A stretch of DNA of 57,838 nt from a virus: positions 1 to 57,838 of IMG/VR virus record IMGVR_UViG_3300047181_000043. One strand, 5' to 3'. The notes under the pieces were generated by a model. The model worked only from the letters and a program-made list of their open reading frames with translations, had not been told where the DNA came from and searched no databases. Within the stretch, counting starts at the first letter, position 1. Each line of letters opens with the position of its first letter. Of the stretch, positions 40,455 through 49,920 are shown piece after piece. A program made the position numbers and the translations under genes.

Positions 40455-41555
40455 ATGAAAAAAGTAGCAATTATTGGTGATCCCCATTTTGATAGAAAGG
40501 CAGAAAATGCCGTAGTCAAGGAACATATTACCCGTGGACAGAAGGCTTTCTTTGAAAACCTTAAAATCGACCTCGAGTCCCGTGGAATTGATACCTTGAT
40601 TATGACAGGTGATCTATTTGATAACCGCGTCATAGTTGATATTGAAGAAATGGTCCTGGTGCGCAGGATGTTGAAGACCTATTTTTCCAAATTTACCGTA
40701 TATTTGTTATTGGGAAACCATGATTTGTATTATGAAAATAGCTTAGATATTTCAATTCTTGAGATGTTTGAGGATTTGCCTAATATAAAAATTATAATGA
40801 ATTCACCGGAATCCTTTAATATCATGGGCAAAGAATGGTTGATGTGTCCTTGGATATTGAAAGAAAAACATGATGAAATGTTACAATATTTCAATACTCT
40901 TTCAAAGAAAGGTAAAGACCGAGTTATCGTTGGTCATTTCGATACGGTCGATATTCAGATGGAACCTGGCAATATATCGCAATCCGGGTTTTCTGCAGAT
41001 ACTTATATGGCTGCCGCCAGGCTGGTAATCAGTGGGCATTACCATGGTCCTTCTCTTCTAGAAAAAGATAATAGTCGCCTTTTATATGTAGGGACTCCTT
41101 ATCCATTGACATTTATAAATTCTAATCAACGTCATGGATATTGGGTTGTCTCTGAAGATCTGACTACTGAGTTTGTTCCAAACATGTTATCACCGATGTT
41201 TTATACAATTTATGATACTGATAACATTGATAATCTTGATTTCGAAAACTCATTTGTCCGTGCTTATGTGTCGGATACGATGGATAATGCAGATTATTTA
41301 AATTTTCGCACTTTACTGGAAAGTAAAAAGCCTATATTGAAAAAGGTGATCCGATATCGTGGTGCTAAGGCTACGGTCGAATCTGCAAGTCCTGTTTCCC
41401 GGAATGGTGAAAAACTGGTCGGAATGGATACGGTAAGTATAAGTGCGGTGTATATCAATCACTTCAAGGATACTTTACCAAAGCTAAAAACTCACGCGGA
41501 TCCATCTATGGTTATCATGGATCGGGTCCATAAGATTAACTCTACCATTAGGTAA
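40455..41555 (+). CDS. Mre11/SbcD-type nuclease subunit, gp47-like
   Basis: It would process DNA ends for recombination with an Rad50-like gp46 partner. The metallophosphoesterase motifs are in order: GDPHFD (residues 8-13), TGDLFDNR (51-58), GNHD (87-90), GHFD (near 158) and GHYHG (near 195). At 366 aa it is close to T4 gp47 (339). No gp46-like ATPase is found in this window. It starts one base after an early-type motif. The next gene follows at five bases. Confidence 0.87.
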   Translation: MKKVAIIGDPHFDRKAENAVVKEHITRGQKAFFENLKIDLESRGIDTLIMTGDLFDNRVIVDIEEMVLVRRMLKTYFSKFTVYLLLGNHDLYYENSLDISILEMFEDLPNIKIIMNSPESFNIMGKEWLMCPWILKEKHDEMLQYFNTLSKKGKDRVIVGHFDTVDIQMEPGNISQSGFSADTYMAAARLVISGHYHGPSLLEKDNSRLLYVGTPYPLTFINSNQRHGYWVVSEDLTTEFVPNMLSPMFYTIYDTDNIDNLDFENSFVRAYVSDTMDNADYLNFRTLLESKKPILKKVIRYRGAKATVESASPVSRNGEKLVGMDTVSISAVYINHFKDTLPKLKTHADPSMVIMDRVHKINSTIR

Positions 41556-41560
41556 AAAAT

Positions 41561-42931
41561 ATGAATGAATTGAAAAACAGATTTGATTCCGAACTAGGGA
41601 TCACTACTCTGAACGTGTTATATGTTGGGGATGGCGACAGCCATCTGTATCCGGTGCGCGGCGAAGCCATCATTCGACAGATCGCCCAGTTTTACGAACG
41701 CACTACGCCAATTGATTATATCACCACCAGCTCAAAGAGCTTCGCTAAGAAGACATTGGCAGACCTGGGCGATATCAACACTATCTTTATTGATAATGTT
41801 AAGGATTATCGCTCGCTCAAGGCGCTTATTTCCATTGTAAATTCATTGAATGATATTGTTCATCCGGGTTGGCAGGACGAAGCTAAGGCTTTGCCTGAAA
41901 CCGAAGTTGAAGCATTCATGAAGGAACTTGCGAAGGCTCGTTCCACTAAGTTCCGTATTATCTATGCGATCGATGAATTTGTTTGGGATGCTCCTGCTGG
42001 TCGTATGTGCGATTTGCAGACTGTGCAAATTGTTGAAAGCTTTATTGAAATTGCCGATTCCGTCCTGGTGCCAACTGCGGATCTCGCGGATGCGGTAAAG
42101 TATTTCAAGTTTGTTGATGAAGAAAAGGAAATTCATGTAATTCCTTCCATGCTTACCAAGGAAATCGCTCAAGTATATCGTGATTTCACTCGTAAGTGGA
42201 ATTTGAGTTCTACTTCCGCACAGCGCACTCCTCGGGTTCTTATCAAGGGATTGGAGCTTCCTGCCAATGTTCAGGAATTCATTCAGAACCATTTTAAGAA
42301 ATTTGATATTACTATTTGTTCTGTTGGTGAAATTGATGACCACACTGCAGGCCTGATCAATGCTCGTAAGGTCGGTCATATTATGCATTGGGCAAACCCA
42401 AGCGTGAACAAGGCTAACATAGGAACTACATATGCTATGGAACGTGATGTCGGCTATGATTTCGTTATTCTCTGCAAGCCAGATGCGATGGAAGGCAAGA
42501 TGTATGAAATCTGTTCCGGTGATGATGATATTATCTTCTCCGCTTCTTATGGTGCGGTAGTGGTGTGTGGTTGGGACCATCTGGAATTGGGCGCGGATCA
42601 TATTTCCAAGAAGAGCGGAATGCATTTTGGTAAGGATACCGATGCGGTTCAGATCAAGAATATGCTCGAGAGCATGGTGAATTTCTATGATAAGTGGAAT
42701 GCCGCTTATAATGAAGTTCGTCGTTATCTCGAATCCCGAATTTTGGATACAAGCAGCTTTGCCCAATCCGCTTATTACAATCTCATTGCCGGTCCAGAAT
42801 GGACAGCATATGTAGAAAGTAAGACCAACACGGCTCCAGAATCTGTACAGGAAACTGCTGCAGCAGAGCCAATTGCGGATGAAGATATGCCTGAGAATGC
42901 AATCCGTCTACCATTTGGAAAGGAAGGTTAA
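41561..42931 (+). CDS. GT-B-like protein, possible glycosyltransferase, 456 aa
   Basis: The fold looks like a two-domain GT-B (GT4-like) protein. An N-terminal Rossmann-type half (TTLNVLYVGDGDSHLYPVRGE, FRIIYAIDEFVWD) is followed by the linker pattern ADSVLVPTADLADAVKYF, common in GT4 enzymes, and a second half (RVLIKGLELPANVQEFI, GYDFVILCKPDA). The expected sugar-nucleotide Glu motif near the C-terminus is not clear, so it may be altered or inactive. The C-terminal 40 residues are acidic. DNA glucosylation, as in T4, is one possibility; virion glycosylation is another. GC content is higher than in the neighbours. Confidence 0.4.
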   Translation: MNELKNRFDSELGITTLNVLYVGDGDSHLYPVRGEAIIRQIAQFYERTTPIDYITTSSKSFAKKTLADLGDINTIFIDNVKDYRSLKALISIVNSLNDIVHPGWQDEAKALPETEVEAFMKELAKARSTKFRIIYAIDEFVWDAPAGRMCDLQTVQIVESFIEIADSVLVPTADLADAVKYFKFVDEEKEIHVIPSMLTKEIAQVYRDFTRKWNLSSTSAQRTPRVLIKGLELPANVQEFIQNHFKKFDITICSVGEIDDHTAGLINARKVGHIMHWANPSVNKANIGTTYAMERDVGYDFVILCKPDAMEGKMYEICSGDDDIIFSASYGAVVVCGWDHLELGADHISKKSGMHFGKDTDAVQIKNMLESMVNFYDKWNAAYNEVRRYLESRILDTSSFAQSAYYNLIAGPEWTAYVESKTNTAPESVQETAAAEPIADEDMPENAIRLPFGKEG

Positions 42932-42932
42932 T

Positions 42933-43655
42933 ATGGGAATCTTTGCAAAGCGCAATGATCTTAAGGTAGTTGGTCTGTTTGGTCAATCCGGTTCCGGAAA
43001 GACCACCGCGATCAAGGCTGCCGCCGGTTTGTCAAATGGTTGGAATCTTCTTCCATATACCGGAACAATTCGACATCTTTTCATTAAGAATGCGTCGTAT
43101 GTTGAACCTCATAAGCTTATCGAGAAGGCACCTGAAATTCTGGCACAGAACAGCCCTGAAAAAATTGATGCGATCTATGAAGACTACGCTCGTTCGCAGC
43201 GCCAGCTTCTTTGTGATTTTGATTCTGAAGTTTTCAAGGAATGCTTCCAGGGCAAAACCGTAGGTCGTACAGTTCTTTTGGTAGATCGTTCCCCATTTGA
43301 TTTCTATGTATTGACCCTGTGTGGTTTGGATGATCTCAAGGCTACATATAAAAAGGATTTTGGTCCTGCTGTGCTTGATATTGTAAAATCTATCAAGACC
43401 ATCGCTGAACGGGATTCTGAAAACTTCTTTGATGCGATTATCGTATCACATGCCTGGACAGATGATCATTCGCGCACTGTTGATGGTGTGCGTGATTATT
43501 ATTTGTCCGAATTTTATACCGGAACACCTTGGTATTCTCGATTGGATGATGTGGAATTTCGAAAGACAAAGAAATACAATCTTAATAAGGAACTTAACTC
43601 GATCGATTCTCGGGTAGTTGATATTAAGAAGATTGTAGCTGATTTGTTGAAATAA
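42933..43655 (+). CDS. P-loop nucleotide kinase-like protein, 240 aa
   Basis: Walker A is GQSGSGKTT at residues 17-25. VLLVDRSPFDFYVLTLCGLDDL near 115 is the lid and substrate region typical of AAA_28/thymidylate-kinase-like proteins, and IIVSHAWTDDHSRTVDGVRDYY near 175 follows. It could phosphorylate a nucleoside or small ligand, or act on a nucleic acid end. I start at the ATG at 42933 with AAAGGA upstream; the frame is open from 42873, inside the previous gene. It is co-transcribed with the GT-B-like gene. A terminator follows. Confidence 0.6.
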   Translation: MGIFAKRNDLKVVGLFGQSGSGKTTAIKAAAGLSNGWNLLPYTGTIRHLFIKNASYVEPHKLIEKAPEILAQNSPEKIDAIYEDYARSQRQLLCDFDSEVFKECFQGKTVGRTVLLVDRSPFDFYVLTLCGLDDLKATYKKDFGPAVLDIVKSIKTIAERDSENFFDAIIVSHAWTDDHSRTVDGVRDYYLSEFYTGTPWYSRLDDVEFRKTKKYNLNKELNSIDSRVVDIKKIVADLLK

Positions 43656-43675
43656 CCAATTAAATAACTTATACG

Positions 43676-43705
43676 AAAAGGCGAGGATTTTTCCTCGCCT
43701 TTTTT
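43676..43705 (+). terminator. Intrinsic terminator
   Basis: AAAAGGCGAGGA and TCCTCGCCTTTT pair and end in T. Confidence 0.92.
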
Positions 43706-43738
43706 CGCATATATTGGATTTATGAAAATGAGGAACAT

Positions 43739-44680
43739 ATGCCAGCTGAAAAAATAGACCCCGCCACGATCATGAATATGGCTCGTACCATGTCAAACCA
43801 AAATGATGGTAATGTGCAACCTATGGATAATCCGATTTTACAGCAAGTCCAGAGCCAGATCGCCGCAGCTACTGCTGCAGGTTTTAATATTTTGGAAACA
43901 AGCCCGGCTGTCGCCGTTAACCAGGAATCCAATTTTGTTGAAGTTGCCCCTCCACCCAGTGGTGGTAGTTTTTACAAGGGATTTGTTTATGGTCAGCCAT
44001 TGCGAGTTGATGATTTGACACAGATCGAAACCATGGATTCAAATAATTCAGATGATCGCATCAGTGTAATCTTTAGTAGGGCATTGCGTGGCTTGGATCC
44101 CAAGGAAATTCTCCAGGGGGATGAGTTTTATTATATTCACTGGCTTCGCGCAAATACTTTCCCAGGAATGCCGTTTGATAATATGGCATATGAATGCATG
44201 CATTGTCAAAAAGAAGTTATTGATGGGGCCTCGCCATTTGGATTTGCTGAAATGCATCATGTGGTTGCTGATAGAGAAGCTAAAATTGCCGAACTTAAGG
44301 GAAGTGATTGTGCTGAGATTACTATTGGTGGGCGTTCCGGTAAGGTTTTTGTTCGTCGGCGCCGGCATAATTCCCGATTGAAATATCTTCTGAAGCGTGA
44401 TTTTGGTGATATTGGTCAGAAACCAACTGAGGCGGACATGCTTCGGTATGTTACTGCGGTTGTGGTTGATTTTGGTTTTGGTGATATTAAGGATACCATT
44501 ACGTTCATCCGCTCACTGTCTCCGATGGATTATGCGAAGCTCAAGTCTGCGGTAAAACGATATAATTTTGCATCAACTACAATCGTTGATCTGACCTGCC
44601 CATATTGCAAGGAGGTTACCCCGGTTCCGGGGTATACGTTTCCATTCTACGACTTTATTCCCAAAGTATCTTTCTCATGA
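43739..44680 (+). CDS. Baseplate hub assembly protein, gp26-like
   Basis: The C-terminal two-thirds match the T4 gp26-type baseplate protein: GDEFYYIHWLRANTFPGMPF, then a zinc-like pair CMHC with a second CPYC near residue 292, and MDYAKLKSAVKRYNF. The N-terminal ~75 residues are Gln/Ala/Pro-rich and flexible. At 313 aa it is longer than gp26 (208). It begins the tail cassette, upstream of the tape measure gene, which agrees with a hub role. GAGGAA precedes the ATG. Confidence 0.55.
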   Translation: MPAEKIDPATIMNMARTMSNQNDGNVQPMDNPILQQVQSQIAAATAAGFNILETSPAVAVNQESNFVEVAPPPSGGSFYKGFVYGQPLRVDDLTQIETMDSNNSDDRISVIFSRALRGLDPKEILQGDEFYYIHWLRANTFPGMPFDNMAYECMHCQKEVIDGASPFGFAEMHHVVADREAKIAELKGSDCAEITIGGRSGKVFVRRRRHNSRLKYLLKRDFGDIGQKPTEADMLRYVTAVVVDFGFGDIKDTITFIRSLSPMDYAKLKSAVKRYNFASTTIVDLTCPYCKEVTPVPGYTFPFYDFIPKVSFS

Positions 44681-44684
44681 TATA

Positions 44685-44828
44685 ATGGCGGCTAAAAATA
44701 GAATAACATCTAATTCATCTACTTCATATATGGAACTGGGCAGGTTGTTTTTCCCGGAATTCTTGTCTTTACATGATTATGTATTGACTACCATGCAAGA
44801 AAAGATACGAAAAGCAAATTCGACCTAA
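44685..44828 (+). CDS. Small hypothetical protein, 47 aa
   Basis: Not recognised. The ATG at 44685 lies four bases after the gp26-like stop. The product (MAAKNRITSNSSTSYMELGRL...) is basic at the start, then hydrophobic-aromatic (LFFPEFLSLHDYVLTTM) and basic at the end. Its place between a gp26-like gene and the tape measure gene is where T4-like phages carry small assembly helpers, so a tape measure chaperone is possible. No ribosome binding site is clear, so translation may be coupled. Confidence 0.5.
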   Translation: MAAKNRITSNSSTSYMELGRLFFPEFLSLHDYVLTTMQEKIRKANST

Positions 44829-44834
44829 ATCGAA

Positions 44835-44843
44835 GATAAACTA
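44835..44843 (+). promoter_or_regulatory. Late-type motif GATAAACTA for the tape measure gene
   Basis: It ends five bases before the ATG at 44849, the same distance as for the gp25-like gene. Confidence 0.55.
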
Positions 44844-44848
44844 GGACC

Positions 44849-47044
44849 ATGGGTGAAGGTGATTTAAACAATTTTTTGACGCTGACTGGAACGACATTAA
44901 ATGCGTTTCTGAAGGCAAGCGAGGAATCTAGTCGAGGCAATAAGCAGCTATCGGATAGTATTTCTCGTTTAGTTCGTGCGATCGAGGGCGAACGTCAGAA
45001 AAAGCAGATGGATGAAGCGTCCTCCAAATCTAAAACAAAAGATCCCGCGCCTGGAATGCATAAAGATTCTGCGGTTCCTGGACAATTAACAATGCCAACC
45101 GCAGGAGCGGTTTCCAAGATAGAACGCACGGGAACTGAACGCAATCTAGATCTCCTATCAAATAGTCAGCAACGGATGATGACGATTCAAATGAATCAGA
45201 ATCGTCATTTGGAGAACTTAGTTGATTTATATTCAAAGGTTCATCCAGATAAAAGCGGAATCGGAGATTATTGGGTAAATCGCGGTAATAGCGGAGCTGG
45301 TCCTGTATCCGGTTTTACGGGTGGTGCTGTCGAGTTTTTCCGTGGATGGAAGGACAGGGCACAGAATATAAAAGAAGGCGCTCAGAAGGCTTATAACGGC
45401 ATTGGTGAGTTTGGTGAAAATTATGCCGCTGCTCGAATGACTGGATCCAATCAAGTGATGTCAGTTTTGAGGGCTGGCGCCTCCGCGCTACCTGGTGCTA
45501 GTGAAACCAGCATGAATGCTATAAAAAAATATAGCAAGGAGATCAGTAAGGGTCGTCTTAGTTTAAGTGCCACCATAATTCAATTAGAAACTATAGATGA
45601 GGCGTTAAAAGAAAAGCCGGGTAATCCCGATTTGATTGCTGCTAGAAAAACACTAGAAGAATCTCTGATTCAACAAACTGCAAATATTGCACAGAATACG
45701 GAAAAAATGGCTCCGTTGGTAGTTCAGCGTACTCAGCGGTTAAACAAGCAGCTTAATGGTAATATGTTCAAGGGGTTGCCTGAAGGCACTGAACAAATTC
45801 TAAAGACTCGGGCGACTAAGGAAATGTCTGCAGAATCTTTACAAGATATACAATCTGTTAGAAACGCATACTTGCCGCCATCCAATCCAGAACCCTCGGA
45901 AGATAATGATAAAAATCAATCAATGATGGAGCAACGTAAAGTTGATCTAGCTTCCGTGATGGAGTCTGCCTTGGCTCCTAGAGATATAGATATTAAAACC
46001 CCCCAATCTACCGCGGAATCAATTTCAACTTCTAACGAAACGCAGACTGTACCAAGCACAACATCTGCAGTTGATTTGGCAAGTGTAATAGAAAAATCAT
46101 TTAAAGGAATGGCTGCACAGTCTACCGGAGAAACAATTTCTGGAAATTCTATATCTGCGGGTGCCTCCGTTACCAACGAGGCCGGTGATAATGCATTTAC
46201 ATCAGCTCCTATAAATTCCGGAATTGATGAAAATCCAAAAACTGTTGGTGAGGCATTCGGTGCTATATATAATCAGCTCCATAAATTAAATGAAACCGAA
46301 ACTGCAGTTCTGCAAAAAGAAATTCCTAGTGGTGGATCCGGGTCGGGTGGAATACTTAGTGAATTGGGTGATGTTGCGTCGGTAAGTAACTTATTAAGTA
46401 AAGCTAAAAACGTGGCTGGAATTGCTGGAGCTACTGCGCTTGCCGGTGCTGGGATTGCCACGGCAAGTAATGCGGTCGGTGAATATGTAACTCCAGATTC
46501 GATGAAAACGGATTATGAATTGGAAGGACATACCGGAGGCACTAGCGAATTAGTCGGTAAGGGTGTTGGAAAGGGATTTACTAAGGGAGCCGGTAAGCTT
46601 GCTGCTAAAACTGGCGCTAAATTCTTAGGTAAAGAAGTTGCTAAGATGATTCCTGGAGTAGGACTCGTCATGGGTGCTACATATGCTGCCAAGCGTGCTT
46701 GGGATGGTGATTATCTTGGTGCTGCCGGTGAACTCGGATCCGGTGCTCTTAGTATGATACCTGGTGTAGGCACCGCGGCAAGTCTTGGAATCGATGCTGC
46801 GTTGGCGATTAGAGATGCCAGTGGATCTATGAATCCTAAGGGGTCCTCTGTTAATTCACCAACGGCACAAATGACTACAGATCGATACATTGATACAAAA
46901 TCCAGAGAAGCGGACGCAAAAATACAAGCTAATATGATGCGTCAGGTGTATATTGACGCGCTCACGCATCCTAAAGTAATTGAATCACAGAAGATGATTC
47001 AAAACGATTCTTCCGATAAAATTGTGGAAACTCTTAAGAGGTAA
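44849..47044 (+). CDS. Tail tape measure / hub protein, gp29-like
   Basis: It sets tail length and sits in the tube. At 731 aa it is moderately longer than T4 gp29 (590). It is helical in the first 330 residues, low in complexity in the middle, with VDLASVMESAL and VDLASVIEKSF repeated ~40 residues apart. The end has a Gly/Ala-rich hydrophobic stretch (NVAGIAGATALAGAGIATAS, GKEVAKMIPGVGLVMGATYA, GALSMIPGVGTAASLGIDAAL), common in tape measures that pass DNA through the membrane. The neighbours (gp26-like, tube cap) fit. A late-type motif lies five bases before the start. Confidence 0.7.
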   Translation: MGEGDLNNFLTLTGTTLNAFLKASEESSRGNKQLSDSISRLVRAIEGERQKKQMDEASSKSKTKDPAPGMHKDSAVPGQLTMPTAGAVSKIERTGTERNLDLLSNSQQRMMTIQMNQNRHLENLVDLYSKVHPDKSGIGDYWVNRGNSGAGPVSGFTGGAVEFFRGWKDRAQNIKEGAQKAYNGIGEFGENYAAARMTGSNQVMSVLRAGASALPGASETSMNAIKKYSKEISKGRLSLSATIIQLETIDEALKEKPGNPDLIAARKTLEESLIQQTANIAQNTEKMAPLVVQRTQRLNKQLNGNMFKGLPEGTEQILKTRATKEMSAESLQDIQSVRNAYLPPSNPEPSEDNDKNQSMMEQRKVDLASVMESALAPRDIDIKTPQSTAESISTSNETQTVPSTTSAVDLASVIEKSFKGMAAQSTGETISGNSISAGASVTNEAGDNAFTSAPINSGIDENPKTVGEAFGAIYNQLHKLNETETAVLQKEIPSGGSGSGGILSELGDVASVSNLLSKAKNVAGIAGATALAGAGIATASNAVGEYVTPDSMKTDYELEGHTGGTSELVGKGVGKGFTKGAGKLAAKTGAKFLGKEVAKMIPGVGLVMGATYAAKRAWDGDYLGAAGELGSGALSMIPGVGTAASLGIDAALAIRDASGSMNPKGSSVNSPTAQMTTDRYIDTKSREADAKIQANMMRQVYIDALTHPKVIESQKMIQNDSSDKIVETLKR

Positions 47045-47046
47045 TT

Positions 47047-48198
47047 ATGGCCGACGCAAAAAAAACAGAAACAGATACTCGGCTAAGAACTCAACTTAAT
47101 ACGCCGAAAACAAATATTGTTAAAATAGTGACTTTGACTGGTGAACAGCGTGCTCGTTATTTAGGCGGAATACAGCAATTATCAAATAGCACGCGTGAAG
47201 CGTTCTATGATGTTTCGGTCAATTATAAATTGAGAACCTTCTATGGTTTTATTAAGCAGGGTGCTATCCAGGGAATGAAGATAACCCCTAAATGGGTATC
47301 TGATACTACCGGTGGTGGTTTGATGGGATCCATCAAAGATGTTGTCACCGCAACTATCGATCCTAGTGGTGGAGGCGCGGCAAAAATGTTTAATGCTGCG
47401 TCTACCCTGGCAAATGATCTCACCGGCATAAGCATGTCGGTAACCGGGTCTAGTTCGTTAAAACGCTTTACCGGTGTGGATTTGGGTGGATTTAATATTC
47501 AGTGTGGTTGGTCTGTGCGTGAACAACTTGATCAATGTCGAAATGAATTAATGATATTGACTCGAATGGCATATCCGGTACAGGCGGAACAACAGAACAT
47601 ATTAAAGGTGTTGGATGGAGTTGTTAAAAGTTCCGGTAAATTGATAACCGACACAGCTTCTATATTAGGGCCTGTCGGCGCATCCGCTATTTCTGGGGCC
47701 ACTAAGGGAGTTGATGCGATTGTAACAAATGGCGCCAGCGCTATTATGAACATGGCCAACCTTTTTGGAAATAACTTTACCGTAGATCCCATTCCAGTTC
47801 GAGTGATGGTAGGTAATTACATCGATCTCGAGCCATTGGTTATAGATGATGTTTCCGTTTCATTTTCAAAGGAAAACTTTAGAGCGGATGATGGATATGA
47901 TTATCCTTTAACCGTCGATGTTACCATAGCATTCTCATTCTGGCTGACGCCTGCACCAAAGCTTGAATTTATGAAATTCCTTGGTCAAGAAATGTTTGGT
48001 CCTAATGCGGACGCTAAGTTAACTGCGATGTATTCTGAAATATTGGCACAAGATCCAAGCGCGACACCATCAGAAAAAGACAGCAGTAAAACATCAGATG
48101 CTATACAAGCAAACACATTTGCCACCTCAGATAGTGCATTATTGACTAAACCAGGTACGCGGCCGGTAGCGGAGAGCACCAACGTGGTTACTAGATAA
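47047..48198 (+). CDS. Baseplate tail-tube cap protein, gp48/gp54-like
   Basis: The segment PIPVRVMVGNYIDLEPLVIDDVSVSFSKENF followed by YPLTVDVTIAFSFWLTPAPKLEFM is typical of the tube-like beta domain of the T4 baseplate cap proteins that start tube assembly. The N-terminal part (KTNIVKIVTLTGEQRARYLGG) is less clear, and there is a Gly/Ala-rich hydrophobic middle. At 383 aa it is near gp48 (364). It follows the tape measure gene by two bases. The tail (~45 residues) is polar. I cannot tell gp48 from gp54 by eye. Confidence 0.6.
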   Translation: MADAKKTETDTRLRTQLNTPKTNIVKIVTLTGEQRARYLGGIQQLSNSTREAFYDVSVNYKLRTFYGFIKQGAIQGMKITPKWVSDTTGGGLMGSIKDVVTATIDPSGGGAAKMFNAASTLANDLTGISMSVTGSSSLKRFTGVDLGGFNIQCGWSVREQLDQCRNELMILTRMAYPVQAEQQNILKVLDGVVKSSGKLITDTASILGPVGASAISGATKGVDAIVTNGASAIMNMANLFGNNFTVDPIPVRVMVGNYIDLEPLVIDDVSVSFSKENFRADDGYDYPLTVDVTIAFSFWLTPAPKLEFMKFLGQEMFGPNADAKLTAMYSEILAQDPSATPSEKDSSKTSDAIQANTFATSDSALLTKPGTRPVAESTNVVTR

Positions 48199-48206
48199 AG
48201 GATTAT

Positions 48207-48620
48207 ATGTTAACATTTCCACGAATAAAACCATTTAAGTTTGAATATCAAAATCCATATGTGATTCCACAAAAATTTGTGGGTCGGGTAGATTTGATTG
48301 CACACGAGATATATGGATATACTTCATTATATAAGCCATTGGCGGCAGCCAACCATATACGAATGACGTTGGGACACCGTTTGGGAATTCGTCCGATTGG
48401 TGAGGCCATTGAAAAAGATAGGGTATTTCTCGGGGAATCTACAACCTATGTTAGTCAATATATGGAGAACCATATAGAAACTGAATTTGACTGGATGCGA
48501 TACGGAGATATATCGAAAGGTAGTTTTAGTGACGCATATGAAGGCAGACTTCTATTAGTCCCATCATTCCAGTCAGCGAAGGCCTGGATGGATCAGTATA
48601 ATATTGTTGAGGTGAAATAA
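48207..48620 (+). CDS. Baseplate wedge protein, gp53-like
   Basis: The stretch PQKFVGRVDLIAHEIYGYTSLYKPLAAANHIRM has the LysM-like pattern seen in gp53-type wedge proteins (xxDxIAxxxYGxxxLyxxlAxaN). At 137 aa it is shorter than T4 gp53 (196). It lies between the tube-cap and hub genes, the expected region. AAAGGA lies before the ATG. Confidence 0.55.
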   Translation: MLTFPRIKPFKFEYQNPYVIPQKFVGRVDLIAHEIYGYTSLYKPLAAANHIRMTLGHRLGIRPIGEAIEKDRVFLGESTTYVSQYMENHIETEFDWMRYGDISKGSFSDAYEGRLLLVPSFQSAKAWMDQYNIVEVK

Positions 48621-48621
48621 A

Positions 48622-49920
48622 TTGGCCGCTGGTACGATTAGAGACGCGAGTTCGCTCAATATTTTCGTTCAATTTGGAAATGTTACCTTTACTACGGGTG
48701 ATATTATTTATTTTCAATATACTAATCAAATGAATCAACCGCCTAGCGGCCGCTTGATATTAATCGATAGAAACTCAACTACGATGAATACTACTAATTC
48801 GGATAGTGGTACAATTATATTTTCTAAAACAAATGATGGAACCGAGAATAAGGCATCTGGATTAAGTATCCTAGTTACTGGAAATGTCCAGACAAGCAGA
48901 AATGGAACCAATACCATATATGAATTTTCCTGGATTGCCGGAACTAACCAGACCAGCAAAAAGCATTCGTTAGCATTTGTTGGTACAAGTGGTTCGGTAA
49001 TGCAGCAAATATTAAAGAATGTGGATCAGCCACAACTTAATACTAAAATAAACGTGAACCAATTGACCGATTCCCAGGTATGGAGATTTTACTCAAAGAA
49101 TGCGTGGGAACAATTAAGTGCGGTAAGTGATCATTCCATGTTGAAGAACGATTATATCTTCTGGGCATGGGATGAAGTAAACAATCAATTTAGATTAACT
49201 TCAATAAATACCGAGATGGGATCTCATAGTGGATATGCTATTATGCAATCAGATGATTCCAATCAGGCCAATGAGAATTTGATGACTTTTGATAATCCAA
49301 AATATACGGTGTGGAAGTGTAAACGAGTAGCTAAAAATAATAATCTATTTGAAAACCGAGAATTCTTATATCCTAATACCATGTTTGAAGTTGTTGATGG
49401 CACTACGCGTGGTTCGGGTAATGTAGCCGGTGTTTGTTTCGATCAGATCGTTACTGATATTGGTGATAGTAAGATGACTGCAGTAAATTCATTAAAGAGC
49501 GCCGGTGCGGTAGGCCCCGTTGGAAATCACATAGTGAAGCGAGCATTTCCAAACAATACCCACAAGCTATATGATTTTGCCGATGTATATCGAAAATATA
49601 AAATCTCCACATTTTGTAAAAGCCTAACTTTTGATTTGAGTAATGCCATAGGTCCACCAGTAGGATCTTCAATTGAAGTCTTATTGATGCCGGATAATTA
49701 TAACCAGAGCTCGGTAAAGGTTGATATGGATTTTTCTGATAAATATATAATAACAGAAAAAGAAATAATTTTTTCAACAATAGATCAGAATAACTATGGT
49801 AAGGCAATTGCTGCCAATCCGGTATTTACTACTACTTTCCGAGTATCTACAGATAATTTTGACAAACCAGGATTTCCAAATGTTGAAACCGCGGCTAAAC
49901 TACTGAGTAAATTAGCATGA
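48622..49920 (+). CDS. Probable baseplate hub protein, gp27-like position, 432 aa
   Basis: Not firmly recognised by sequence. It starts with TTG, with GAGGTG about 8 bases upstream; there is no ATG near. The N-terminal ~100 residues are beta-rich (FTTGDIIYFQYTN, RLILIDRNSTT). Then follow VMQQILKNVDQPQLN and a helix-sheet mix. The length (432 aa; T4 gp27 is 391) and its place just before the gp5-like spike gene, overlapping it by four bases, fit the hub that holds the spike. Confidence 0.5.
   Translation: MAAGTIRDASSLNIFVQFGNVTFTTGDIIYFQYTNQMNQPPSGRLILIDRNSTTMNTTNSDSGTIIFSKTNDGTENKASGLSILVTGNVQTSRNGTNTIYEFSWIAGTNQTSKKHSLAFVGTSGSVMQQILKNVDQPQLNTKINVNQLTDSQVWRFYSKNAWEQLSAVSDHSMLKNDYIFWAWDEVNNQFRLTSINTEMGSHSGYAIMQSDDSNQANENLMTFDNPKYTVWKCKRVAKNNNLFENREFLYPNTMFEVVDGTTRGSGNVAGVCFDQIVTDIGDSKMTAVNSLKSAGAVGPVGNHIVKRAFPNNTHKLYDFADVYRKYKISTFCKSLTFDLSNAIGPPVGSSIEVLLMPDNYNQSSVKVDMDFSDKYIITEKEIIFSTIDQNNYGKAIAANPVFTTTFRVSTDNFDKPGFPNVETAAKLLSKLA

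Larger units (their letters stand above)
2357..47679. repeat. Dispersed ten-base mini-hairpin word (18 copies)
   Basis: GGCGACAGCC (either strand) lies at 2357, 11385, 11409, 16627, 17665, 22209, 22663, 32616, 41633 and 43906. GCCGACAGGC (either strand) lies at 5167, 11235, 14296, 25901, 25913, 26497, 27827 and 47670. Both are a 3-bp stem around GACA, with the stem base pair swapped. All are in genes, on both strands and in more than one reading frame. Coordinates given are the outer limits. Confidence 0.75.
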
